Origin: Gerris lacustris
Taxonomy: Eukaryota; Arthropoda; Insecta; Hemiptera; Gerridae
Length of the DNA stretch: 64,000 nt
Direction: 5' to 3'
Assembly: GCA_951217055.1 (NCBI GenBank)
Contig: OX578284.1
Location: 28,856,187-28,920,186 of the forward strand
The translations under genes were made by a program, and so were the position numbers. The notes beneath the pieces were generated by a model, which had not been told where the DNA came from, ran no database searches, and was given only the letters and a program-made list of their open reading frames with translations. How positions within the stretch are numbered: the first letter of the stretch is position 1; every line of letters starts with the position of its first letter. Shown here piece by piece: positions 52,046 through 59,639 of this stretch.

Positions 52046-55000
52046 TTCCCTGATGTCTAAAACGGATTTCTGTCTTGGAATTTTTAAAATCGGAGGCATA
52101 AAAGTTTTTCGTTCTCAAAAGTGAACACAATGCTTCCGTTACCTTTGGTAAGCTCGGAAGCAATAATAAAATGAGGAACTTTAAATGAATAATTTTTAAA
52201 TATTAATGTATTTTTATTAACAATTCATTATAAATTTATGACTCTTTATTATTGAATTAAAATATTGTAAATATATTATTACACATATTTATTTATAAAT
52301 TAAACCTTAGCCGAAAAGGTGGTTACATTATCATAAAGCCAGCCCCTCAAAAATTAACTTTTTTTCTTCGTACTCAGTAATTTGTAGTCACAACTTCGAT
52401 AAATAATTATTAAAATATTAAATTATTTGACACTTATTCACTGCATAATAATTATTAAATATTCAAACTAAACTCTTAATACCAAGAAATAATATCGAAT
52501 TTAACAAAAAAAAAAAAAAATAAAAATAAAAGAAAATAAAAAAAGTCCCAATTTCTTAATAAATAATGGAATTATTTAACATATTTTAAGTGTTTAGTAA
52601 TATTTTTATCATAAAAATGGAAAGTGTATATGTTTTTTTTTCAAATATTACCCCCATATATTTAAAATTTTCTATTCACACCTAATAACTAAAATCGTAA
52701 AGAAACCGCACGCAGCAAATTATAATTCAACGAAATCCTATAATACTAAAATATGTATACATAAATTTCAAATGGGTTATATAATATAATATAAATAATG
52801 CCATTCCAACAGTTCCAAATCTCGAAAGCGCATCGACGGGACTTAACCAAAAAGTCGAAGAAAAGAAAACTAAATCTAAATTACTCATATTGCAGTTCAA
52901 TATTATTATTTTATTGAGTTTTTAGGTCGTTTTAGGGTATACCCTAAAACTACATAAAAACTCAATATATAGAAATAGGGACAAGAAAATGAAATTACTA
53001 TTTTACTTTAAAGTTTTATCACGGTGTTTCCATTGTTAAATATACATACAGACAATTTTAGCATATATGTAATAACAAAAGTTTCGAGTTATGGGAAGTG
53101 AACTTTTAATGTATGTGCTTACGAGGTGTGAACTTTTGGAGACCCATTGATTTTCATGTATTGTGGTTAGTATATCGACTGTGTACCTGCAATACCTCGT
53201 AACCCAAAAAACTAAATTTTTCAGGAGAAGCAAAAAACATTATTTTAAAAACTTTTATTTTTATATTTTCTTTGTATTTATTTTGCTTACTTAGTATACT
53301 TACAATGTGTGGGGGGTTAATGGGTTTTGAAATTTTGTGGTATACGAGGTTTTTTTTGTACACTTTAGCTAAATGATGGATTCGAGGTATTACACTAATT
53401 TCAATAAAAAATAATTGCTTAAGGCTTACTAGCTTTTGCACATAGGTAGATATTAATAATATATATAAAAAAAAAATGCAATAAACAAAAAATCTCCATT
53501 TTGAGGGTTACGAGGTATTGCAGGTACACAGTCGATATATTTGTGTAGTGCAAATTTTAAAAAAGCATATATATATTTGTGTCCTACTCTTCAGCAGCTT
53601 TCATTTAATACCCAACTCAAAATTTAAAAAAAATAAAATTTTGGGCGCACTTCATTTTTTCGCGCCCAAAATTAACAATTTTTGAAAATTTGGGATGAAC
53701 TCCCGGAATTTTCATCGCCCCACAATAAGATATTAGCATGAATTATTTCAAAATTTTAGCGCCAGCCGATCTATAGTGGTTGGGGGGGGGGGGAATTTTG
53801 TTTGGGTATATTTTGATTTATTTAACCAATAAGGAATGCAACATTTAAAAAATCATATATATATTTGTGTCCTACTCTTCAGCAGCTTTCATTTGATACC
53901 CCTACTCAAAAATTTAAAAAAATATAAATTTTTGAGTTTACCACATTTTTTCGAATTGCGCATGCGCAAATCTAATTTTTAATTTCTGTGTATTTTTCCT
54001 GTGGTTGGGTCAAAAAGTTGCACCAGTGTTTCAAATTTCAGTACTTTCGCTTAAACGGTTCGGGCCCTATGAACCAAAGAGCGACGGACGGACGGACACA
54101 TCACCCTCGGTATAAGGGTTTTGAGAAGTATCTACAAAACCCTAAAAACGGATTGTGAATTGTTTTTAGGTTATTAAATGCAGACGGACAGTCACGAGAC
54201 AAAAAATGTTCCATGATGTCTGAAACAGATTTCTGTCCAGGAAATATTTAATTCTGTGACATAAAAAAATGTCACTCCCCAAAATTGTGACTATATGCTT
54301 CCGATACCTTCGATAAGCTCGGAAGTAACATTTCACACCCTTTCGCCAATTCTCCAGTGTATTGTTCCACATTTGTCTTAAACATAAAATTTGTTTAATT
54401 GATTTTATTGGTATATAAATATAATCATTCTAGTCACGAGGAATGTAGAGTCGGACGTTTTACTTTCCCTACTGGAAGCATTTTTAAGAATATAGAGCAT
54501 CGTGATTATAACTGAAGCGACAAACTTAACTGAATAATGTAGTTTGTTACTTTAACTGACTACGATAATAAACTGAACTGAATCAGTTAAGTGTGTTGCT
54601 GAGAGGTATTATACTCCTAGATCAAGCAACAAACTTAACTGAAACAGCTTATTATGTTGCCTAAAGATATCATACTTCCACATTTCACCGGACACTATAA
54701 ATAACTAAAAATAATTAGAGATATTTTGATACTTGTATATTTAAGCTAAGAGAGAGAGAAAATAAAAGTAAATTGGTGATTTCAGAGAGACTGAATATTA
54801 TTCGTATCCTAAAGTACATTTTAAACTCCTAAGTCAACCTAGTGGTGGGTACAGAAGAATTGTCGTCAAGGGAAAACTGGATTTAGTAGGTACGTAAAAT
54901 AAATTCATTTTTGCTATTAATTTTACGTCACTGTAAAAGGAAAACTGAATTTAGGAAATGAGTAAAATATCCTTATGTTTTTCCCACCATTTTTTCGTCA

Positions 55001-57522
55001 GGAAAATTGAACAGCAATTTAATAATTGGAAAAAAGAACTTAACAGGTACAAAGATTTTAGAAGTCCAAACGTCTCATGGTTAAAAAGAGTTCCAAAAAA
55101 GGTATCCTGAACAATTTGACAAAAACCAGCGTATTAGAAAACAAAGCGTTTGATGTTTTATACTTATATGTACTTTTTCGCTTCATTTTGGTTCCTAATC
55201 ATAATTTTTAACTCGTGAAACATAAAACCTGAATCACCCCATATATAATTAAGGCAAGAAGACAGATCCCTTATAAAAAATTGTTTAAATCCGAATTAAA
55301 AATACATTTCTGCATTATTTATAATCGTACACGACTGTACAAAAATACTGTTGAATTATTCACGGTTATAATTTTAAAATTGTTTTTGGACATTCTAATT
55401 GTTCGCTTACTATATATTTGGCCATTCTCAGGTTTGGAAAGATCGACTTAAAACTAAAGTTGTTCAAAAGTCGCATTTTAGTCGGTCAAAAGAAAATAAT
55501 AAAAAAAACCCCTGAAGAATAAGCAAAAAATAAAAATAAATAAAACAGGTTGAACAAAGCTATCATCCTTAAATTTATGATTTTAACTTTGTGGCTGTGT
55601 AGAAAAAAAAAAAAATGTTTGCATTTCTGGACGGTATCCAAATGATGCAGAGAAAGCGGAACGTGCTTTAAAATAAAAAACGAGAATTTGAATCAGACCG
55701 GATTTAAATTTAGAATATAACATATATTATTTTTGACTTTAATAAACTTACTTTGGTTTATGAACAAGGTATAATCAACAAATATGAAATATTTGCTGTT
55801 CACTTCTTTTTCCAATTCAAAATTAAAAGGTGCTGTGAAAATAATTGATAAGCGAAGATCATGATTAATATCAATTAAGTTTAATTCAGATGTAATAAAT
55901 ACTTTGACTCAAGAAACCTTCATTGATTTTAAAGTCTTTTAAGAAAAAATCAATTTTCTTATACACACCGGAGGTAATTGACCTTTTTTGGAACTAATAA
56001 TAATGGTGGTGGATTTCAGAAATCAATGAACCTTGAAAAAAATGATTGAACAGTGAGAGCAAATCTTACCAGTTAGAATGAGAATAAAAATCGGTTAAAG
56101 AACTTTACATATTGTCATTACAAAAAAAGCTAGAGGATAAAAGACGGTTTAATTATTTTTTGGTCCAAATGGATATTATTGATTTTCTTTAGCGAAATTA
56201 TCTTCGCTGTTTACTTTCGTTCAGTTATTAAATATTTTATAATTGAATCTTAATTTGAGTAATTGATTGAAGTGCTTTTGGAGATACATTAATGTTTAGT
56301 ACGACTTTAATGGGAAAATAGTGAATTTACGCAAAAAAAACTCAAATATGTATTCTCAGAAACACGCGTTCTCAAATTAAGTTTCTTTGTAAGTTCTATT
56401 ACAATATTTTTTTTCTTATGTAAGCTCATGATATTATTACATTATTGATAAAAAGGACTAACTAAATTTGTGGCGCAATAGCCCGTGGAGGAGAATAGAG
56501 GCCTGACAAAGAGTTCATACAACTGTATAAATGTAATGGATAGCATGGGGTTAATGTGTCGTTCCATCAGCTGAATAAAACTTATAATTGGCATTTGAAG
56601 TATTGGCATTTATTGAGTATTGACATTTGCCAATTATAAGTTTAAAATTTTATAAAACTTATAATAATGATTTATTTAAGAGTTTAAAAAAGTAATTTGA
56701 TCGAAATTACTTAGACTTAGAGATTTTGGCAGAAGAGAAATAAATTATGATAGTTAAGTTTTAAATTACATGAAGATACACATGCCTGTAGCTTGAACAA
56801 AAACATACTTGCACGTGTTTATGTTAAATGGCATGCCTGTTGCTGGCAAGTAAGCAGAAAAACCTTAAAGGCGGAAATGCACATGCTAGTTACTCGCACA
56901 AAAACATACGAGTAGCTCGCAGAGGAGTGCTACTGGCATGCTTTTTTACTAGCATGTGTATTTCCACCTTAATAAAAATCCTTAGCATGCCAGTGCCAGT
57001 TACTGATGGCAAATGCCCTCTTTTGGCAAGCAAGCTACTAGCCCAATTGGATGGCATGTGTATCTCCCTCCGCCTTAAGTCATTGAAAAGGATGCTAATG
57101 CAAACTCATTAATAGCAAAAAAGTTCAAATTTTATTTTGTACCTCTATTTACAGTTTTCTTAAATAAGATTCGAACGGTGGAATACTTGCTAGGTATTTA
57201 GCTTTGCTTATTTTTTGCTAGGAATTAATAAGTCAAACTTGATTATATAATGCCCTTGATAATGATGGTGGCGTGAGAGGACAATTGTAATTTGATGAAA
57301 TTATTTTATTTTGTTTTAGTTTCTATCGGAGGAGCCGCTTCACTGTTTGTTGGAGCGAGTTTGCTGAGTTTCTGTGAGTTGGTTTACTTCTTCAGTGTCA
57401 GACTTGTGGTTAAACTGAACGAGGAAATACCCGATGAAGAAAGAGGCCACAAAAAAGAAAAGAACGATGGATTATCGCCTGAAACTGATGATAATCACCA
57501 TATCATTCCCTTCACAAACTAA
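34271..57522 (+). CDS. Pickpocket-family DEG/ENaC sodium channel subunit
   Basis: Supported exons: 34271-34386, 34666-34860, 36398-36542, 36631-36761, 38649-38724, 44129-44320, 45284-45383, 48812-48971, about 50753-50817, about 54855-54889, and 57320-57522 (stop TAA). The first eight join in phase. The family forms trimeric, amiloride-type, voltage-independent cation channels used in mechanosensation, taste and fluid handling. The N-terminus has EYFSTSNIHGFNF with the conserved gating His-Gly. TM1 is about LFWICVCFASWMGTIKLILI, then the FPAVSTC start of the loop. Thumb and palm cysteines follow: FNCCDHFKPYLSETGQCY, KYLTKSQRRCRYE, YYSQSTCSMDCRYRKQMEYC and CHCDPDC. TM2 is GGAASLFVGASLLSFCELVY with the GAS selectivity filter. 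The tail is charged. Total is about 470 residues, near the short end for the family. Phases between exons 8-9 and 9-10 do not match. Which pickpocket member this is cannot be said. Confidence 0.9.
35748..36308 (-). mobile_element. DNA-transposon-like repeat family R4, copy 2
   Basis: It is the reverse of 7424-7992 over its whole length. TTTATCTACGATTGATACGA is at the left, CAATCGTAGATAAAG inside, and TTTCCGCACTAGATGCGTAA at the right. It lies in the intron between channel exons 2 and 3. No transposase frame was seen. Confidence 0.75.
37334..37354 (+). repeat. Poly-G tract (21 G)
   Basis: An uninterrupted run of 21 G on the plus strand lies within intron 4 of the channel gene. It could form a G-quadruplex, or its length could be an assembly artefact. 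Confidence 0.9.
37586..37640 (+). repeat. Minisatellite, 22-bp unit, about 2.5 copies
   Basis: CGTTATGTACGAGATACAAT starts at 37586 and 37608, and a shortened copy starts at 37630. The period is 22 bp. Confidence 0.8.
37770..38365 (+). repeat. Dispersed repeat family R2, copy B
   Basis: It includes AAATTTGGCACACGTGTATC, TTTTCAATAAACC, TTTTTAGTCAACATGATATG and CTTCCTGGTAGCCATATTGA. The order matches copy A (1120-1690) read in reverse. A G-rich insert (38023-38050) lies in the middle. Confidence 0.7.
38758..38926 (+). mobile_element. tRNA-Ser-derived SINE, copy A (5' truncated)
   Basis: It begins at GTGGTTAGC, inside the A box, and carries the B box AAGTTCGAATCCC. The 3' body GAGATATGTTTCACACTGAT, GATGAGTAAAGTGGTCAATC and GAAATAACCTAAT is shared with 45476-45640. 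Confidence 0.75.
39310..39600 (+). repeat. Dispersed repeat family R3, copy 1
   Basis: TGAAAATATGACAAAAGTAA, CTGTACTCTTAAAGAGCTTT, CCAACGACATGCATCATGAA and CCGTACCCCTGTGTACCAAT recur at 46095-46370. Parts recur at 47400-47540 and, inverted, at 62700-62930 and 63195-63300. Confidence 0.8.
40115..40575 (+). repeat. Dispersed repeat family R1, copy followed by a poly-G tract
   Basis: TTGAAATTTTACTTGCCTGT, GACGATGTAGGTAGACCA, CATCTAATAGGTGATAATGA, ACGTTTACGCGAGCGTTGCG and ACTCAAGTTATCGTCATCGG follow the order of 5590-6072. The copy runs into a 23-G tract at 40581. Confidence 0.8.
40581..40603 (+). repeat. Poly-G tract (23 G) followed by C-rich runs
   Basis: A run of 23 G is followed within 20 bp by CCCCCCTCCCCCC, so the two strands could pair as a G:C hairpin. 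Glycine- and proline-rich open frames over this site are by-products of the homopolymers. Confidence 0.9.
41000..41125 (-). repeat. Possible tRNA-derived SINE head
   Basis: On the minus strand AGAAGCTCGTTGTTGCTG is followed by CCGGGTTCGTTTCCCGACGG, which contains a good B-box match. The A box is weak and no second copy was found here. Confidence 0.3.
42731..43036 (+). pseudogene. Non-LTR retrotransposon ORF2 C-terminal remnant
   Basis: The frame reads MPVKMWFSETGNKELVTIIN, RLRFNNGICPKNLKI and SDQCEHY, then a stop (TAA at 42872), then EIVDLKHVLVRCRKL and on to TAA at 43034. The layout of arginine-rich R-L-R segment, C...C...H...C and hydrophobic helix is that of the end of jockey/CR1-like reverse transcriptases. 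One stop and a missing 5' portion show it is dead. Confidence 0.6.
43120..43960. repeat. Degenerate tandem repeat, about 190-285 bp units
   Basis: Blocks like AATGTTCATNNNAACTCATT plus TCATACGAATTCT recur at about 43130, 43410, 43601 and 43835. Blocks like TGGTNTTTAGTTCTTCANT alternate with them at about 43210, 43345, 43500, 43670 and 43895. Units differ by many substitutions and indels, so the array is old. It lies just before channel exon 6. Confidence 0.55.
44419..45026. mobile_element. Foldback element with about 250-280-bp inverted arms
   Basis: It starts TCCAGGAGATAGCATGCGCA and ends TGCACGCTATCTCCTGGA. The arms stay complementary inward: TTGTATACAAGTCAATCTTT against AAAGATTGACTTGTATACAA, GACATAGCTTGGCAATAGGC against GCCTATTGCCAAGCTATGTC, and the TCACCAATTATGGTGGA blocks. 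A short spacer remains near 44700-44775. TA lies one base outside each end. It is 608 bp, non-coding, in the intron after channel exon 6. Confidence 0.88.
45476..45640 (+). mobile_element. tRNA-Ser-derived SINE, copy B
   Basis: GGCTGGTGTAGCCGAGTGGT matches the 5' half (A box) of serine tRNAs. GATGAGTTCGAATACCAG is the B box, about 55 bp on. The body GAGACTTGTCTCACACTGAT, GATGAGTAAAGTGGCCGGAT and TGTAATAACCTAAT is shared with 38758-38926 and ends in an A-rich tail. Both copies lie in introns of the same gene in the same orientation. Confidence 0.85.
46000..46054. repeat. (TATG)n/(TATA) microsatellite
   Basis: Repeats of ATGT/ATAT with period 4, nested in a 12-bp higher unit (TATGTATGTATA), cover about 55 bp. 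Confidence 0.9.
46095..46370 (+). repeat. Dispersed repeat family R3, copy 2
   Basis: AAATATGATAAAAGTGTACA, ACTGTACTCTTAAAGAGCTT, TCCAACGACATGCATCTTGA and CCCCGTACCCCTGTGTACCA closely match 39310-39600. Confidence 0.82.
46857..47393 (+). repeat. Dispersed repeat with TACTAGCTG head and TATTATAGATG tail
   Basis: The head ATTATACTAGCTGAATACCC includes the hairpin CCCGTGCTTCGCTACGGG. The tail has CAGTCAATCAGTCAGTCAAT then GGACATTGCCACTTATATTA. Heads of this type are widespread in arthropod repeats; the class is not certain. A second partial copy follows directly (47400-47702). Confidence 0.7.
47400..47702 (+). repeat. Second copy of the preceding repeat's 3' half, fused to R3 sequence
   Basis: From CATTTGTACCCCGTACCCCT at 47519 to ATTGCCACTTATATTATAGA at about 47700 it repeats 47199-47393 almost exactly. 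Before that it carries the R3 block AAATGAAAATATGACAAAAC. Confidence 0.8.
49505..49533. repeat. Perfect palindrome, 13-bp arms
   Basis: GAGGGTTTTTCCC and GGGAAAAACCCTC are separated by TTA. It lies at the left of a repeat family with GGGTTT/AAACCC motifs at its ends (49805-49850, 50147-50175, 54112-54145). Confidence 0.9.
49540..50200 (+). repeat. Two adjacent dispersed repeats with AAGGGTTT...AAACCCTAA ends
   Basis: Both carry short motifs shared with 53560-54150: ATACCCCACTCAAAATATAA, GACAGACAGACACATG and ATAAGGGCTTC then GAAACCCTAAAA at 49800-49845; and TTTCAAATCTCTAAC, a 21-G tract (50088-50108), GACGGACGATC and AAGGGTTTCTAGG then GAAACCCTAATAC at 50040-50180. Confidence 0.6.
50753..50817 (+). 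CDS. Pickpocket gene, probable exon 9 (pre-TM2 strand)
   Basis: AG at 50751-50752 follows a T-rich tract and GT lies at 50818. The frame needing two bases to complete the first codon reads KTAFILVVRNAPYFRKYSKQ. Its hydrophobic strand, proline and following R-K-Y match the stretch that precedes TM2 in DEG/ENaC proteins. Exon 8 ends in phase 2, whereas this frame needs phase 1. In the phase exon 8 dictates, a stop appears after 18 codons. Confidence 0.6.
51725..52165 (+). repeat. Dispersed repeat family R1, copy with (GACA)n and 3' hairpin
   Basis: CTCATTGAATAGATGAAGTT, CACGTTTACGCGAGCGTTGC, TGAACGCTTGGACGGATAAC and ACTCAAGTTATCGTCGCACG follow the family order. A (GACA)n run lies at 52011-52044 and a hairpin ends the copy (52132-52160). 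Confidence 0.85.
53171..53539. mobile_element. MITE with terminal inverted repeats of at least 35 bp
   Basis: TATATCGACTGTGTACCTGC then AATACCTCGTAACCC at the left is mirrored by GGGTTACGAGGTATT then GCAGGTACACAGTCGATATA at the right. It is 369 bp, AT-rich and non-coding, inside a channel-gene intron. Confidence 0.88.
53560..54150 (+). repeat. 288-bp tandem duplication at the head of a dispersed repeat
   Basis: GTCCTACTCTTCAGCAGCTT at 53581 recurs at 53869, with matching flanks (ATATATATTTGTGTCC before, TCATTTGATACCC after). The second unit runs on to CGGACGGACACATCACC, TATAAGGGTTTTGAG and AAAACCCTAAAAAC. A 12-G tract lies at 53782. Confidence 0.8.
54200..54330 (+). repeat. 3' end of repeat family R1 with conserved hairpin
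   Basis: GATGTCTGAAACAGATTTCT and GCTTCCGATACCTTCG then ATAAGCTCGGAAG match the end of the copy at 51725-52165. Confidence 0.75.
54855..54889 (+). CDS. Pickpocket gene, candidate exon 10 just before TM2
   Basis: An acceptor at 54853-54854 and a strong donor (G|GTACGT) at 54890 bound a frame reading RIVVKGKLDLV. It joins exon 11 in phase 1 to give DLVVSIGGAASLFVGASLL. Length and pattern fit the segment before TM2 (usually R...LL..GG). It needs an incoming phase of 2, whereas exon 9 ends in phase 0. An upstream acceptor at 54841-54842 is also possible. Confidence 0.42.
56480..56600 (-). repeat. Diverged LINE 3'-end copy
   Basis: GCGCAATAGCCCGTGGAGG, TAGCATGGGGTTAATGTGTC and TTCCATCAGCTGAATAAAAC are the reverse of blocks of the copy at 19323-19750. 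Confidence 0.6.
56766..57080. mobile_element. Nested or serial MITE copies with ACACATGC-type ends
   Basis: AAGGCGGAAATGCACATGCT at 56866 is mirrored by AGCATGTGTATTTCCACCTT ending at 56970. Further end-like blocks lie outside (AAGATACACATGCCTGTAGC at 56772 and GGCATGTGTATCTCCCTCCG at 57053). This suggests two or more related copies, one inserted in another. Confidence 0.7.
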
Positions 57523-57544
57523 ATTATCCGTTTATAAACAACTC

Positions 57545-57689
57545 TTAGCCCGGGCGCAGTTTTATTAAACCGCAGAAATATACGATTTTGCGCGAATTGA
57601 GACGCCAGATCCACTTGTACACGGGTAGGCCAAGTGTGGTATAGAATTGAACTGAGTCCCCTGCGCCTCGCAATCTGCACCCAGGCTAA
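57545..57689. mobile_element. Small MITE in the channel gene 3' UTR
   Basis: TTAGCCCGGGCGCAG at the left is mirrored by CTGCACCCAGGCTAA at the right. It is 145 bp and GC-richer than its surroundings. Confidence 0.7.
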
Positions 57690-57702
57690 AGGACACATGA
57701 TA

Positions 57703-57708
57703 AATAAA
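57703..57708 (+). terminator. Poly(A) signal of the channel gene
   Basis: AATAAA lies about 180 bp after the stop codon, just beyond a small MITE (57545-57689) that would form part of the 3' UTR. Confidence 0.5.
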
Positions 57709-58471
57709 TTCTGTAATATAATCTGACCAACAACCTTAATATAAACAACTTCAGTCAATATAAACAAACAAAGTTATATAACCTGAATATAAACAACTAA
57801 TGTAATTTTGCATTACAAAGACCAAACAATAGTCCTAATGATCTAAAGTTACATGTTCAAGGAGAACTGAAGTTTCGGCCCCACTAGTGAGTCCTTCATC
57901 AGGCATTAAAGTAGTTATCCCAAAGTAACAAAATCAAACAGACCGATTTGGAAACGTGGTCCAAAACCTATCTTTTATCAAATGTATGGTACGATATTTA
58001 GAATCGAATCGACGAACCAAGCAGTGTATAGAATTATTTTAACAATTTACTGATGTATGAAGCTGCCACATTCTTCTGAGATCAAACTCTTACATGGATT
58101 CAAATTATATGATTAAATGGGAATCAATTCACTGGTTCTCATACTCGGTGTTGTTTGAAAGATAATCGCGAAAATCTAAATATATGCAGGATATATAAGT
58201 AGGTCGCTAATATTTATTTGTAAATTTTTAAAGAATATTACAACTATATAAAATAATGTAAGAAGTGACATTGTTAATAACGTTTTCAAAGACATGTTGA
58301 CATGGTGGGAGAAGCAACTGAGTAGTTGAATTCCTTAACATAAACATATTTATATATATTTTATTATCCAAATCACTCAGGTGATCGCGTGGCCACACTA
58401 TTTCAGACGACGAGGAGGATTACTTGGATTTGTGCGGGAGGAGAGGGATTGTTGATAATACTAAACTAAAG

Positions 58472-58677
58472 GATTAGGATGGGACGCTCGGGAACTATGA
58501 AAAGTCTGATAACGGTGAAACTGCTAGATCTTGAACGATGGGAACATGGAAGTCATTGTGGATGATCAGGTTGAAAAAATTAAAAGGCGCGTTTACGATT
58601 TTGCAGAGTTTAATGGTTTGGAGTCTCTCTAAATTGGAATGCTTTAATGTTCCCTATAATACAAGTCCGTACGTCCA
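58472..58677 (-). pseudogene. Jockey-like non-LTR retrotransposon fragment
   Basis: The minus strand reads WTYGLVL-stop-GTLKHSNLERL, then KLCKIVNAPFNFFN, then IIHNDFHVPIVQDLA and ending near SRASHPNP. This is the conserved region after the reverse transcriptase domain of jockey-type elements (WTYGIQLWG...SN...Q..Q...LR.I..AP....N..IH.DL..P.V). A single base turns the expected Trp codon into TAG. The fragment is isolated from other LINE sequence. Confidence 0.78.
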
Positions 58678-58829
58678 GGTTGGTTTTATAATAGAATTAG
58701 GTGTACATAAGTAGTTTATTAGAAAGCAAGAGTTTAGATTGATTATTTGGGAGTTTATTTGTTTATATCGTTTATTGTCGTTTTCGTTTTGTGGTTCTAG
58801 CCCTATTTATGTCACAAAATCTATGTAGT

Positions 58830-59610
58830 GAACGCTCTTGTTAACTCTAAATCTAAATTTAAGAAAGCTTTTTGTTGACTTCAAAAATCTGCCTCCAACG
58901 TCTAGCTAATGAGTCAGTCCTTGCCTAATTATTTAAAAGTAAAAGGTTGTTAACTCGGAAATAAAAAAGCTAGTTGTTAACTCAGAAATCTAGTTAGAGA
59001 TGATTCTTTGTAGTCTGGAAATTAAAATAAAGAAGGTTTTTGTTAGCTCGAAATCTATGTTATGATAGTTAACTCGAAATTTAAATAAGAATACGCTTTG
59101 TTAATATAAAATTTATATAAAGAATTCTCTTTATTATCTCAAAATCTGTGTACTGATAGCACTTGGTTGGCGCAAAATCAAAATAAAGAAGGCTTTTTGT
59201 TTACTTTAACACTACGTCTAGGTAATGAGAGCTAGTTATAGCCTAATCATTTAACAGTAAAAGCCCGTTGATGTTGATAACTCCGAATCTAAATGAAAAG
59301 GCTAGTTGTTACCCCAGAAATCTAGGTAATGAAATTTTTGCTAACTCTAAATCTATGTAGTTAATGCTTTTTGTTTGCTCAAAATCTAAATAAAGATGGA
59401 CTTTGTTGGTTCAAAATCCATGATATGAATATTATACTCGAAATCTATGTAATGAATGAACCTTTTTAATTCGAAATCTATGTAATGAATGAACCTTTTT
59501 AACTCGAAATCTAAGTAAAAGGCCCTTTGTTGATTCGAAATTTATGTAATGACAACTATAGTTGTTAATATCAAAATCTAAGTTAAAAAGGGCTTAGATT
59601 TTCAATGTAA
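58830..59610. repeat. Degenerate minisatellite with higher-order organisation
   Basis: About 25 variants of a 30-35-bp unit, consensus near GTTAACTCGAAATCTATGTA followed by ATGAATGACTTTT, run through about 780 bp. The clearest neighbours are at about 59446-59513. A longer block (GCCTAATTATTTAAAAGTAA at 58923 and GCCTAATCATTTAACAGTAA at 59241, with flanking CTAGNTAATGAG and GGCTAGTTGTTA) recurs with a spacing of 318 bp. No coding role was seen. Confidence 0.8.
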
Positions 59611-59639
59611 ACTTCAAATAAATAAAGGCAGATTGTCGA

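Noticed and set aside
51842..52163. Open frames on both strands over the (GACA)n run
   Set aside because: The run is open in several frames because of its 4-bp period; they belong to repeat R1.
54990..55110. Frame reading KIEQQFNNWKKELNRYKDFR and on, considered as a channel exon or transposase piece
   Set aside because: It does not match the DEG/ENaC pattern, runs through its own possible acceptor, and no transposase family was recognised.
57292..57319. Upstream ATG-containing extension of the TM2 exon (MMKLFYFVL)
   Set aside because: The T-rich stretch ending TTTTAG at 57319 is a splice acceptor; the extension is intronic.
58830..59610. Possible CRISPR array because of regular repeats
   Set aside because: Units are degenerate and contiguous with no constant repeat/unique spacer pattern, and the genome is eukaryotic.
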